This document shows positions 1-7,257 of a DNA stretch of 26,489 nt, piece after piece (the first letter of the stretch is position 1; each line of letters starts with the position of its first letter). The position numbers and the translations under genes were made by a program. Origin of the DNA: Candidatus Bathyarchaeota archaeon (lineage in GTDB: Archaea; Thermoproteota; Bathyarchaeia; Bathyarchaeales; UBA233); assembly GCA_029907045.1 (NCBI GenBank), contig JARYMR010000008.1, forward strand, positions 1 to 26,489. Direction: 5' to 3'. The notes under the pieces were generated by a model. The model saw nothing but the letters and a program-made list of their open reading frames with translations. It ran no database searches and was not told the origin of the DNA.

Positions 1-108
1 GATTATGTCGGGTTTGAAACCGTTTTTTCGAATCTTATTCGCTAAGTTCAAAAGCATTTTGTATATTTGGTTCCATGTTGGAACTTCAAACTCCAGTTCT
101 GACCCCAA
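1..108 (-). CDS. Phosphoribosyltransferase, N-terminal fragment (cut by window edge)
   Basis: Reading the minus strand from a TTG at 108 gives 36 codons open to the window edge. The peptide contains VPTWNQIYKMLLNLA followed by NKIRKNGFKPDII. This pattern (VPTW..IY..L..LA..I...GF.PD.I) is the N-terminus of archaeal purine-type phosphoribosyltransferases, which transfer phosphoribose from PRPP to a base; the PRPP-binding loop lies beyond the edge. The TTG start is chosen because GGAGAG sits on the minus strand at 120-115, six bases upstream. The gene is divergent from ftcD and shares its spacer. The family call is fairly secure from this motif; the base specificity cannot be judged. Confidence 0.72.
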   Translation of the reverse strand, partial: MGSELEFEVPTWNQIYKMLLNLANKIRKNGFKPDII

Positions 109-173
109 CTTTTTCTCTCCTTTATGAATTAGAGCGTAATGGTTGTTTTGAATTTGGAAGTTTCTGGTTAAAC

Positions 174-182
174 ACATATAAG
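174..182. promoter_or_regulatory. TATA-like box between divergent genes
   Basis: ACATATAAG reads as an archaeal TATA box on the plus strand, and CTTATATG on the minus strand is also TATA-like. Plus-strand transcription would begin near 200-206, upstream of the AGGGGG ribosome-binding site of ftcD. Minus-strand transcription would begin near 150, upstream of the phosphoribosyltransferase. It could serve both genes. Position-based inference only. Confidence 0.4.
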
Positions 183-243
183 TCTTCTATTTTGATAGTA
201 AAGGCTTGCTTAAGAGTTAACATGCTTTAAAGGGGGAAAGCCT

Positions 244-1164
244 ACGAAAGAAATAATCGAGTGTGTGCCAAACTTCAGCACTTCAGACCCTAAAATTGTC
301 GATTTAATCCTTAAAGAAATCAAAGCGACTAAGAACGCTTTTCTTTTAGACCATACCTTTGACGATTACTACAACCGTTTGGTTGTTTCCTTTGTTGGTG
401 ATAAAAAATCGGTTTTTGATTCCGCTTTGAAATCCGCTGCTAAAGCCATAGAGCTGATTGATATGCGAAAACATAAGGGGCAGCATCCCCGAATAGGAGC
501 CGTTGACGTGGTTCCATTCATACCCATAAAAAATGTTACAATAGAAGATTGTATTGCGCTTGCGAGGCGTTTTGGAAAAACCTTGACAAAGAAATATGGT
601 GTTCCCGTTTATCTTTATGGCGAAGCGGCTTCTAAAAATGAGCGGAAGGATTTGGATTGGATAAGGGAAGGCGAATATGAACGCTTGGCTGAAAATATTG
701 TTAAGCCCGAACGCAAACCCGATTTTGGTCCAGCTAAGCCGCATCCCACCGCTGGTGCAACAATAACTGGTGCACGGAAGGTTATGGCTGGTTTTAATGT
801 TAACATTGGCACTGCAGATTTGAATATTGCAAAAAAGATTGCTAAGGCTTTGCATGCCAAGAAGGGTGGTTTTTCAAATGTTAAAGCCATGGCTGCTTAC
901 ATTCCAGAGAAGAACATTACGCAGATAGGTATGAGTATAAGCGATTTTGAAAAAACCCCCCTTTATCGTGTCTTTGAGCTGCTTAAAATTGAGGCTGACC
1001 GCTATAACGTTCCAATTTTGGGTTCAGAATTTTGTGGAATGGCTCCATTAAAAGCACTTATTGACGTAGCCACATATTATTTGAAAATTGATAACTTAAA
1101 CGAAAATCGAGTGTTAGAAATAGCCATCCAAAACGCCATTGAAAAAGGCGGTAAATTTGAGTAA
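244..1164 (+). CDS. ftcD: Glutamate formimidoyltransferase, apparent ACG start
   Basis: Transfers the formimino group of N-formiminoglutamate to tetrahydrofolate, ending histidine degradation with glutamate. It is the formiminotransferase domain alone, about 306 residues, without a cyclodeaminase domain. GQHPRIGAVDVVPFIP holds the histidine matching the catalytic His near position 82 of mammalian FTCD. The family N-terminus (M.KIIECVPNFS) is encoded from 244 as ACG-AAA-GAA-ATA-ATC-GAG-TGT-GTG-CCA, but codon one is ACG. There is no in-frame ATG, GTG or TTG between the stop at 211-213 and GTG 265. AGGGGG at 231-236 is spaced 7 bases from ACG and 28 from GTG 265. A start at 265 would lose the first beta strand. 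I therefore place the start at 244; the ACG may be a real non-canonical start or a base error. The 3' end overlaps hutI. Confidence 0.85.
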   Translation, partial: TKEIIECVPNFSTSDPKIVDLILKEIKATKNAFLLDHTFDDYYNRLVVSFVGDKKSVFDSALKSAAKAIELIDMRKHKGQHPRIGAVDVVPFIPIKNVTIEDCIALARRFGKTLTKKYGVPVYLYGEAASKNERKDLDWIREGEYERLAENIVKPERKPDFGPAKPHPTAGATITGARKVMAGFNVNIGTADLNIAKKIAKALHAKKGGFSNVKAMAAYIPEKNITQIGMSISDFEKTPLYRVFELLKIEADRYNVPILGSEFCGMAPLKALIDVATYYLKIDNLNENRVLEIAIQNAIEKGGKFE

Positions 1165-2476
1165 AACCAAAGCCAAAGCAAGAGAAAAGGCAGACCTACT
1201 TATTGTGAACGCTGATGAGCTTATCACATTGGCTGGGGCAAACCAGAAACCACGAGTAGGCAAGCAGATGCGAGAGCTTGGAATAATCCATCATGGCGCT
1301 TTAGCCGTGAAGGATGGAAGAATAGTTGCTGTTGGAAAAACAGTCGAGGTAACAAAGGCTTTCAAAGGTGAAAACGTAATAAGCGCCCATGGAAAAACTG
1401 TCATGCCAGGCTTTGTGGATCCGCATACGCATCTCGTTTTTGCTGGTTTTCGCGAAGATGAATTTCAAATGCGAGTGGAAGGAGCCTCTTACATGGAAAT
1501 TCTAAGCTCTGGCGGTGGCATACTAAAAAATGTTAGGGAAACACGAAAGGCAAATGTTGAAAAGCTTGTGGATTATGGTCTTAAAAGATTAGATATTATA
1601 TTGGAGTATGGCACCACAACTGTTGAAGCCAAAAGTGGATATGGCTTGACTACCAAGGATGAGTTAAAGATTTTAGAAGCCACAAAACGCATTAATCAAT
1701 TGCATTGTGTGGATGTTATTCCCACATTTCTCGGCGCCCACGCTATTCCGCCTGAATATAAGGCTAATTCGCATGATTACGTAAACTTGATAGTTGAGGA
1801 AACTCTCCCCAAAGTGGCTGAGAAAAGGCTTGCGGAGTTCTGTGACGTTTTCTGCGAACGGAATGTTTTCAGCTTGGAGCAGAGCAAGCGCATTTTGGTT
1901 GCTGGAAAAAATTATGGTTTAAAGCCTAAAGTTCATGCTGACGAAATGAGCACTTTGGGCGGAGCTGAACTTGCAGCAGATATCGGCGCAGTTTCTGCCG
2001 ACCACTTACTTTTTTCTTCTGTTGAAGGCATAAAAGCCATGGCAAATAAAGGCGTAATTGGCGTTCTGCTTCCAGCAGCAGCTTTCAGTTTGATGATTGG
2101 AAAATACGCGGATGCACGTTTAATGATTGATTTAGGCGTTCCAATAGCCTTAGGCACAGACTTTAACCCCAACTGTTTAATTGAAAACATGCAGTTAGTC
2201 ATAGCCTTCGCCTGCCACTTCATGAAGCTAACATCCGCCGAAGCCTTAACCGCAGCCACAATAAACGCTGCCCACGCCATTGAAAGAGCCAATGAAATTG
2301 GAAGCTTAGAAGTTGGTAAAAAGGCGGATATCGTAATTTTAGATGTGCCAAACCACAAGTTTTTGGGCTACCATTTCGGCGTTAACCTTGTTGATAAGGT
2401 AATTAAGAATGGCAGAGTTGTCATTGACAAGGAAGCAAGCAGAAGCGAATTTCCAATAATGAAAGAAGAAGAATAA
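1157..2476 (+). CDS. hutI: Imidazolonepropionase
   Basis: Amidohydrolase that opens imidazolone-5-propionate to N-formiminoglutamate, the substrate of the ftcD product just upstream. Visible metal and active-site motifs are DPHTHLVFAG (H90, H92), KVHADEMS, SADHLL and the terminal GTDFNPN aspartate, in normal family order. About 439 residues, typical length. The TTG at 1157 is chosen: it overlaps the ftcD stop by 8 bases and has AAAGGCGGT 5-13 bases upstream. A longer frame from TTG 1139 would have no ribosome-binding site. The overlap implies translational coupling with ftcD. The gene is convergent with the hydrolase at 2496-3506. Confidence 0.93.
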   Translation: MSKTKAKAREKADLLIVNADELITLAGANQKPRVGKQMRELGIIHHGALAVKDGRIVAVGKTVEVTKAFKGENVISAHGKTVMPGFVDPHTHLVFAGFREDEFQMRVEGASYMEILSSGGGILKNVRETRKANVEKLVDYGLKRLDIILEYGTTTVEAKSGYGLTTKDELKILEATKRINQLHCVDVIPTFLGAHAIPPEYKANSHDYVNLIVEETLPKVAEKRLAEFCDVFCERNVFSLEQSKRILVAGKNYGLKPKVHADEMSTLGGAELAADIGAVSADHLLFSSVEGIKAMANKGVIGVLLPAAAFSLMIGKYADARLMIDLGVPIALGTDFNPNCLIENMQLVIAFACHFMKLTSAEALTAATINAAHAIERANEIGSLEVGKKADIVILDVPNHKFLGYHFGVNLVDKVIKNGRVVIDKEASRSEFPIMKEEE

Positions 2477-2495
2477 ATTAGACAAAGTTTTCGCT

Positions 2496-3506
2496 TCATT
2501 TTCTGAGCATCTCTTTGAAAGCGTAAGCTGCTGGGCGGTAAGTTTGGTTGTCAAAAATTAATCCCCAATCAATTTTGGTGCCCTCTTCATGAAAATCTGT
2601 TAAGAAATTATATGTTACAAAACTGTCCCATTCCCATGTTCTTTTAACAAAATCTTTAATCATGTTCGCTTTAGACTGTTCAGTTGATGCCCATCCATGA
2701 TAATTCTGAACAATAATTGTTCTGTAACCGAATTCTGCAATGTGGATTTCTTTGAAGTATTGACTCCAAAAATTAACTTGCTTCTGGACAAAATCAAATT
2801 GGATATTGTTGACAATAAAATTGTAAGCTTGTAATGCGAAACCATCCACGCCAATGAAGTTTTTAGGTAAATAAACGTAAACATCTTCTATGCTTCTTTC
2901 TGCACCCCAAGGTTCAGCAGTTAAATACAATGGTTTTCCATCGTTTAATGCACTGATTAAAACTTGCATTCGCCTTTGATAATCTACAGTTTTTATTTGT
3001 TCTAACCAGAAATCTCGATTTTCATGTTGGAAAACGTAAAACAAAATGTAACCTTTACAGTTTGGATGCAGAACAGCGATTTGACTAACATTTTTTAAGT
3101 AGTCAGCGAAAAGGTATAATTCCGCATCGTTAATCATGAATCCTGTCCTGTTATAAGATGACGGAGAAAGCGGGAAAACAGCGTTTGTCAAGTTAACATA
3201 GTAAAGTGCAGGCATAACGTCTAAACCGTGATTTTCTGCAACTTCAAACAACCAATCCGTTAATCCCTCAATATAAAAGTTTTCCATAGTATGAACGACA
3301 ATTCCGTCAAACCCCAAATCCTTAACAATATCTAAATGCTGTTCAAATTCAGTTTGGTTAAGACTTGTTCCACCATTAAAATTGTAAGGGGCGACTGCAC
3401 AATAATATCGTGCTTTACGGATATGAAAAATGAAATACTGATAAACAAAAGCAAAACATAACAAACCAGCTAAACCTAAAACTATGCCTAAAAGACGCCA
3501 CTTCAT
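2496..3506 (-). CDS. Membrane-anchored TIM-barrel glycoside-hydrolase-like protein
   Basis: A 336-residue protein with a hydrophobic N-terminal segment (residues 5-28) that would act as an uncleaved anchor or signal, placing the rest outside the cell. The body alternates short hydrophobic strands and helices as in a (beta/alpha)8 barrel: FDGIVVHTM, GLDVMPALYYV, GYILFYVFQHE, PLYLTAEPWG, FIGVDGFALQAYNF, EIHIAEFGYRT, SFVTYNFLTDF. Clan GH-A enzymes have an acid/base Glu and a nucleophile Glu at the ends of strands 4 and 7; E198 (TAEPWG) and E258 (IAEFG) are my candidates. I cannot assign a GH family or substrate. It lies antisense between hutI and hutU with no evident link to histidine breakdown. 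Confidence 0.6.
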   Translation of the reverse strand: MKWRLLGIVLGLAGLLCFAFVYQYFIFHIRKARYYCAVAPYNFNGGTSLNQTEFEQHLDIVKDLGFDGIVVHTMENFYIEGLTDWLFEVAENHGLDVMPALYYVNLTNAVFPLSPSSYNRTGFMINDAELYLFADYLKNVSQIAVLHPNCKGYILFYVFQHENRDFWLEQIKTVDYQRRMQVLISALNDGKPLYLTAEPWGAERSIEDVYVYLPKNFIGVDGFALQAYNFIVNNIQFDFVQKQVNFWSQYFKEIHIAEFGYRTIIVQNYHGWASTEQSKANMIKDFVKRTWEWDSFVTYNFLTDFHEEGTKIDWGLIFDNQTYRPAAYAFKEMLRK

Positions 3507-3521
3507 ACTTCATCTCTAAAC

Positions 3522-3529
3522 GATATAAG
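3522..3529 (+). promoter_or_regulatory. TATA-like box upstream of hutU
   Basis: GATATAAG lies 65 bases before the TTG start and would place transcription initiation near 3548-3552. That leaves a short leader containing the GAGGTG ribosome-binding site at 3574-3579. Confidence 0.45.
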
Positions 3530-3586
3530 CATTCCAAACAGTTATTAATTTTCTTTGCTCTTCCATACTATTAGAGGTGTGTCCCT

Positions 3587-5242
3587 TTGAAGGTTGAAAG
3601 ACCCGTCAAATGTTTGACTGGTCCAGAACTGCATTGTAAAAACTGGCAGATTGAAGGCATCCTACGCATGCTTTATAATGTTGTTGACCCAGAAGTGGCT
3701 AAAGACCCTGAAAAGCTTATTGTTTATGGAGGAACTGGTAGGGCTGCCAGAAGCTGGGAATGTTTTGAGCGTATTGTTGAAACTTTAATTGAGCTTGAAT
3801 CTGACGAAACCATGCTTGTTCAAAGCGGCAAACCTGTAGCCGTTTTCAAAACCCATGATTGGGCACCAAGAGCCTTAATAGTTAACGCCATGCTTGTGCC
3901 AAAATGGGCCACATGGGACTACTTTTACGAGTTGGAACAGAAGGGCTTAATCATGTTTGGTCAGATGACTGCTGGCTCATGGGCTTACATTGGAACCCAA
4001 GGAATACTGCAGGGCACATATGAAACTTTAGCCGCAGTAGCCAAAGAACACTTTGGCGGCTCCCTCCGTGGAAAACTTGTTTTAACTGCTGGTTTAGGCG
4101 AAATGGGCGGAGCCCAACCATTAGCCGTCACAATGAACGATGGCGTCGCCTTGGTTGTGGAAATTGACAAGCGAGCTATTGAAAGAAGGCTTAGGCACAA
4201 GTATTTGGAAATGTGGACAGACGACTTAGACGAAGCAGTAAAACTGGCATTAGAAGCAAAAAGGGAAGGCATCCCAAGAAGCATAGGCCTATTGGGTAAC
4301 GCAGCCGAAGTGCACCCAGAACTCTTAAAGCGGGGAATAATCCCAGACGTCTTAACTGACCAAACATCAGCCCACGACCCATTGAACGGCTATTATCCAG
4401 CTGGCTTATCTAAGGAAGAGGCGGATGAATTGCGCTTAAACGATCCAAAAGAATATCTGCGAAGGGCAAGCGAAAGCATGCGGCTTCAAGTTGAGACCAT
4501 GGTTAAAATGATGGAGAAAGGCGCAGTAGCCTTCGAATATGGCAACAACCTAAGACAACAAGCCTACAACGCTGGGTTCAAAGAAGCCTTTGCCTATCCA
4601 GGGTTTGTCCAACGCTATATTAGACCAATGTTCTGTGAGGGTAGGGGGCCTTTCCGTTGGACTTCGCTTGTTGGCAGCCGAGAAGACATTTACACACTTG
4701 ACAATGTCGTTCTGAAAGAATTCGCCTACAATAGGGAGTTGTGCCGTTGGATACAGAAGGCAAAAGAACAAGTTGAGTTTCAAGGCTTGCCTGCTAGGGT
4801 TTGTTGGCTTGGCTTCGGCGAGAGAGCCCGCTTCGGAAAAATAATGAATGACATGGTTGTTGATGGAAGCCTAAACGGTCCAGTATGGATTGGAAGAGAC
4901 CACTTGGACGGTGGAAGCGTTGCCTCACCAAACCGCGAAACAGAAGGCATGATTGACGGAAGCGACGCAGTTGCAGACTGGCCAATCCTTAACGCTTTAA
5001 TTAACGCTGTTGGAGGAGCCACATGGGTCAGCGTCCACCACGGCGGAGGAGTAGGCATAGGCTATAGCATTCATGCTGGCATGTGTTTGGTGGTGGACGG
5101 TACAAAAGAGTCGGAAAAACGCGTAACAACAGTCCTAACAACAGACCCTGGAACAGCCATAGTGAGACATGCGGATGCAGGCTATGAGAAGGCAAAGAAA
5201 ATAGCCAAAGAAAAAGGCATTAAGATGCCAATGTTAAAATAA
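3587..5242 (+). CDS. hutU: Urocanate hydratase (urocanase)
   Basis: NAD+-dependent hydratase converting urocanate to imidazolone-5-propionate, the substrate of HutI. It has 551 residues, matching the family's 550-560. The NAD-binding stretch [15 protein letters not shown] and the [16 protein letters not shown] segment, whose Cys (about residue 406) matches the conserved urocanase cysteine, are intact, as are the [19 protein letters not shown] and [10 protein letters not shown] blocks near the C-terminus. The TTG start is supported by GAGGTG at 3574-3579. It has its own TATA-like box and terminator, so it is a separate transcription unit from ftcD-hutI, with the hydrolase between them. No hutH lies in the window. 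Confidence 0.95.
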   Translation: MKVERPVKCLTGPELHCKNWQIEGILRMLYNVVDPEVAKDPEKLIVYGGTGRAARSWECFERIVETLIELESDETMLVQSGKPVAVFKTHDWAPRALIVNAMLVPKWATWDYFYELEQKGLIMFGQMTAGSWAYIGTQGILQGTYETLAAVAKEHFGGSLRGKLVLTAGLGEMGGAQPLAVTMNDGVALVVEIDKRAIERRLRHKYLEMWTDDLDEAVKLALEAKREGIPRSIGLLGNAAEVHPELLKRGIIPDVLTDQTSAHDPLNGYYPAGLSKEEADELRLNDPKEYLRRASESMRLQVETMVKMMEKGAVAFEYGNNLRQQAYNAGFKEAFAYPGFVQRYIRPMFCEGRGPFRWTSLVGSREDIYTLDNVVLKEFAYNRELCRWIQKAKEQVEFQGLPARVCWLGFGERARFGKIMNDMVVDGSLNGPVWIGRDHLDGGSVASPNRETEGMIDGSDAVADWPILNALINAVGGATWVSVHHGGGVGIGYSIHAGMCLVVDGTKESEKRVTTVLTTDPGTAIVRHADAGYEKAKKIAKEKGIKMPMLK

Positions 5243-5256
5243 ACATACAAAAGAGC

Positions 5257-5280
5257 AAATTGAAAATTTTTCAATTTTTT
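5257..5280 (+). terminator. Palindrome plus T-run after hutU
   Basis: AAATTGAAAA (5257-5266) and TTTTCAATTT (5268-5277) are perfect inverted copies around one base, so the practical hairpin is about 8 bp with a small loop, and the right arm runs into T6 at 5275-5280. Oligo-T alone can terminate archaeal transcription. The element lies 15 bases after the hutU stop. Confidence 0.5.
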
Positions 5281-5305
5281 CTAATAGTTAAAGCCATAGT
5301 TAGAA

Positions 5306-5314
5306 CTTAAATAT
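5306..5314 (+). promoter_or_regulatory. TATA-like box upstream of the thioredoxin-fold gene
   Basis: CTTAAATAT is placed so that transcription would start near 5335-5340, directly before the ATG at 5343. This suggests a near-leaderless mRNA starting at that ATG and bears on the frameshift discussed for the following gene. Confidence 0.4.
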
Positions 5315-5342
5315 TTTTCAAACACAAATTTATTTGATACGT

Positions 5343-5664
5343 ATGGAAAATAATATTATATGTAAAGTCGGAAAAGATTCCGATAGTTCAATATACTGAA
5401 GGTATACAGGGTCACCCTTGCACTGCAGGTTATAGAGCGACACAAGTGACATATAATTATAAACCTGAAGATCAAAAGGCTGTGGATCTTTTAAAGGAAA
5501 CTGGAGCGCCTTATAGGGTTGTAGACTTGTCAGATTGTTCCTTTATGATGCAGTTGAAAGCGAAAATATTTGGAATAAATGAAACGCCTACGTTAATTTT
5601 GAATGGAGTAAAAATAAAGGGTTTAGAAAATATTAAGAAGGCGTTACAAGAAATTACAACGTAA
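5343..5664 (+). pseudogene. Glutaredoxin/thioredoxin-fold protein, apparent +1 frameshift
   Basis: The intact frame reads back from the stop at 5664 past GTG 5446 to at least 5362 and carries KIPIVQYTEGIQGHPCTAGYR, then YKPEDQKAVDLLKETG, YRVVDLSDC and GINETPTLILNGVKIKGLENIKKAL. The last part, with cis-proline TP and the G-N-G turn, is typical of glutaredoxin-like folds, and HPC may be a redox site. No ATG, GTG or TTG opens this frame after the TGA at 5335-5337. An ATG at 5343, well placed for a TATA box at 5306-5314, opens another frame that hits TGA at 5397-5399. Skipping one A in the AAAA at 5372-5375 joins the two. The gene may be broken, mis-assembled, or decoded by frameshifting. A shorter start at GTG 5446 is possible but loses the conserved cysteine region. 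Confidence 0.55.
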
Positions 5665-5683
5665 AATGCTTTAAAAGCGTTGG

Positions 5684-6901
5684 TTGCGAACATCTTTGAA
5701 ATTTGCCTCTTTATTCCTGCTTGGCAGTAGATCACTTATTAGAGCCGAAGAAGAAGCGAAAAGCGATGAGATGTTGGATAAGCTGGGTTTGAGTAAAGAG
5801 TTAAAGTTTCTTGTTAGAAAGGATGAGGATGTTCTCCAAATCAATGTTTATGGCATAGACGGCTTTGTCCTTTTTCCCTATTGTAACGAAAGATTTTCTT
5901 CTCTCATTTACCTTGGAGAGAGCAAACTCCCCATCATCATTTTTGGTGGAGAAGACAATTTTGGCTATGCTTTAGACACTTATGGATATTTGGCAGCGCA
6001 TGAAAATGTGCAAATAGTCTACAACCCAGAAGAGCTTAAAGAGAAAATTAAAGTGCTTCAAACTGCGAAGTTGTTTCCAAAAATTAAGGTTTGCGTTTTC
6101 GATTTTGGCTATTGGAAATTGGATGGAGCAGCGTGGCTTAAAAACCCCATAGTTTCTGGTAAATTAAACACGCAGAATATTGACAAAGCGAAATTCCTTG
6201 AGGCATACAGAAACGCTGATAGAGAAAAGGCTGAAAGCCTCGCTAAAAAATGGATGAGTGAAGCCGAAAAAGTTTTGGAGCCCACTTTCGAGGATGTTGT
6301 GAAATCTGCAATGGTCTACTTGGCAATGAAAAGGGTTATAGAAGATATGAAGGCAAATGCTGCTTACGTTTTGTGGTGTGGGCAATTTACTAAGGAGCTT
6401 GGCACAAAAATGTGTTTTGCTTTGGCTAAGTTGGCTGATGATGGCTATCCAGTAGGATGCTGGAGAGGCGAAAACCTGCTGCCTCTACTGATTTTGCATA
6501 CTGTTTCCCAAAAGCCCATTTTTGTATGCGAAGCCTTCACCCGCGAAGGGAAAATTATTACTCTTAGGCATTGTTTTGCGCCAACCACAATCACACCGCA
6601 TAGGTATGTTCTAAGAAGATGGAGAAACATGGAAGGCACTGTCACTGGATACTGTCAACTACCCAAGGGCGAGGTGACTTTGGTTAACTGTGGGATCGAC
6701 GATAAACTTGTTGTTGTTAAGGGAAAAGTGGTGGACTGTAAAGATTTGGGAGGCGACAACTGCAGAATGACTGTTTGGGTAAAATTAGAAAATGAGGATG
6801 TTGTTCGCAGTTTTGTGGGAAGAGAATTCGCCATGGTTTATGGAAATTATGAGAGAGAAGCAAAACAAACAGGCAGAATGTTAGGCTTACAAGTCCAATA
6901 A
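5684..6901 (+). CDS. L-fucose/L-arabinose isomerase-like protein
   Basis: A 405-residue protein with the layout of the FucI/AraA isomerase family: alpha/beta domains (IIIFGGEDNFGYALDTYGY; KVCVFDFGYWKLDGAAW) followed by a helical stretch and a C-terminal catalytic region. The block VGCWRGENLLPLLILHTVSQKPIFVCEAF then TLRHCFAPTTI matches the family pattern E.D..g.l..l.L......P.f, followed by a metal-ligand-type HC. The family isomerises aldoses to ketoses using Mn2+, but the usual E-G-D is altered here to G-E-N, so substrate and even activity are open. The TTG at 5684 is the first possible start after an in-frame TAA at 5672. It lies 19 bases after the thioredoxin-fold gene, so the two are probably co-transcribed. 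Confidence 0.6.
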   Translation: MRTSLKFASLFLLGSRSLIRAEEEAKSDEMLDKLGLSKELKFLVRKDEDVLQINVYGIDGFVLFPYCNERFSSLIYLGESKLPIIIFGGEDNFGYALDTYGYLAAHENVQIVYNPEELKEKIKVLQTAKLFPKIKVCVFDFGYWKLDGAAWLKNPIVSGKLNTQNIDKAKFLEAYRNADREKAESLAKKWMSEAEKVLEPTFEDVVKSAMVYLAMKRVIEDMKANAAYVLWCGQFTKELGTKMCFALAKLADDGYPVGCWRGENLLPLLILHTVSQKPIFVCEAFTREGKIITLRHCFAPTTITPHRYVLRRWRNMEGTVTGYCQLPKGEVTLVNCGIDDKLVVVKGKVVDCKDLGGDNCRMTVWVKLENEDVVRSFVGREFAMVYGNYEREAKQTGRMLGLQVQ

Positions 6902-6921
6902 TTTTGGAGGCTGCATCCTCT

Positions 6922-7158
6922 TTGAAAGACATTGTTCAAAAACGAAGGCGTAGTTTAAAGTTTTATTTGCTAATTGCGGTTATTGTCATGTACTCTGCAG
7001 CCATGATTATTAGAGTTTATGATGCTTATCTTCAAGGGGACATCTGGTTGGCGTTTAGTCGCCGTTCTGATGTAGGCTACCCCATAGCCCACATTCTGGC
7101 TCTTGTTGCATTAATTATTTTGCTATATACAATTTTTGGACTTAGAAAGAAAACTTAA
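6922..7158 (+). CDS. Small two-helix membrane protein, unknown function
   Basis: About 78 residues from TTG 6922 (LKDIVQKRRRS...). A basic N-terminus (KRRRSLK) precedes a hydrophobic helix (YLLIAVIVMYSAAMIIRVY); a short polar loop and a second helix (PIAHILALVALIILLYTIF) end in RKKT. Positive charges at both ends suggest both termini face the cytoplasm. The start is chosen because GGAGG at 6906-6910 precedes it by 11 bases; TTG 6904 would overlap that site. It begins 20 bases after the isomerase-like gene, so it is probably in the same operon. I recognise no family. Confidence 0.55.
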   Translation: MKDIVQKRRRSLKFYLLIAVIVMYSAAMIIRVYDAYLQGDIWLAFSRRSDVGYPIAHILALVALIILLYTIFGLRKKT

Positions 7159-7257
7159 GGCAATCACGTAATCTTGTGAAAATCTAGTGAGGGGCTACTC
7201 GTATTGGTTGATTTTTACGCCAAAAATATGAAGAAAAAGAAAATGGGTGATTCTTGT

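Noticed and set aside
5446..5664. Thioredoxin-fold gene starting at GTG 5446 as a complete gene
   Set aside because: It would omit the upstream in-frame segment with the GHPCTAGYR motif, which looks like coding sequence, and GTG 5446 has no ribosome-binding site.
5684..5755. Tat or Sec signal peptide on the isomerase-like protein
   Set aside because: The hydrophobic stretch FASLFLLG is too short, there is no RR motif, and the enzyme family is cytoplasmic.
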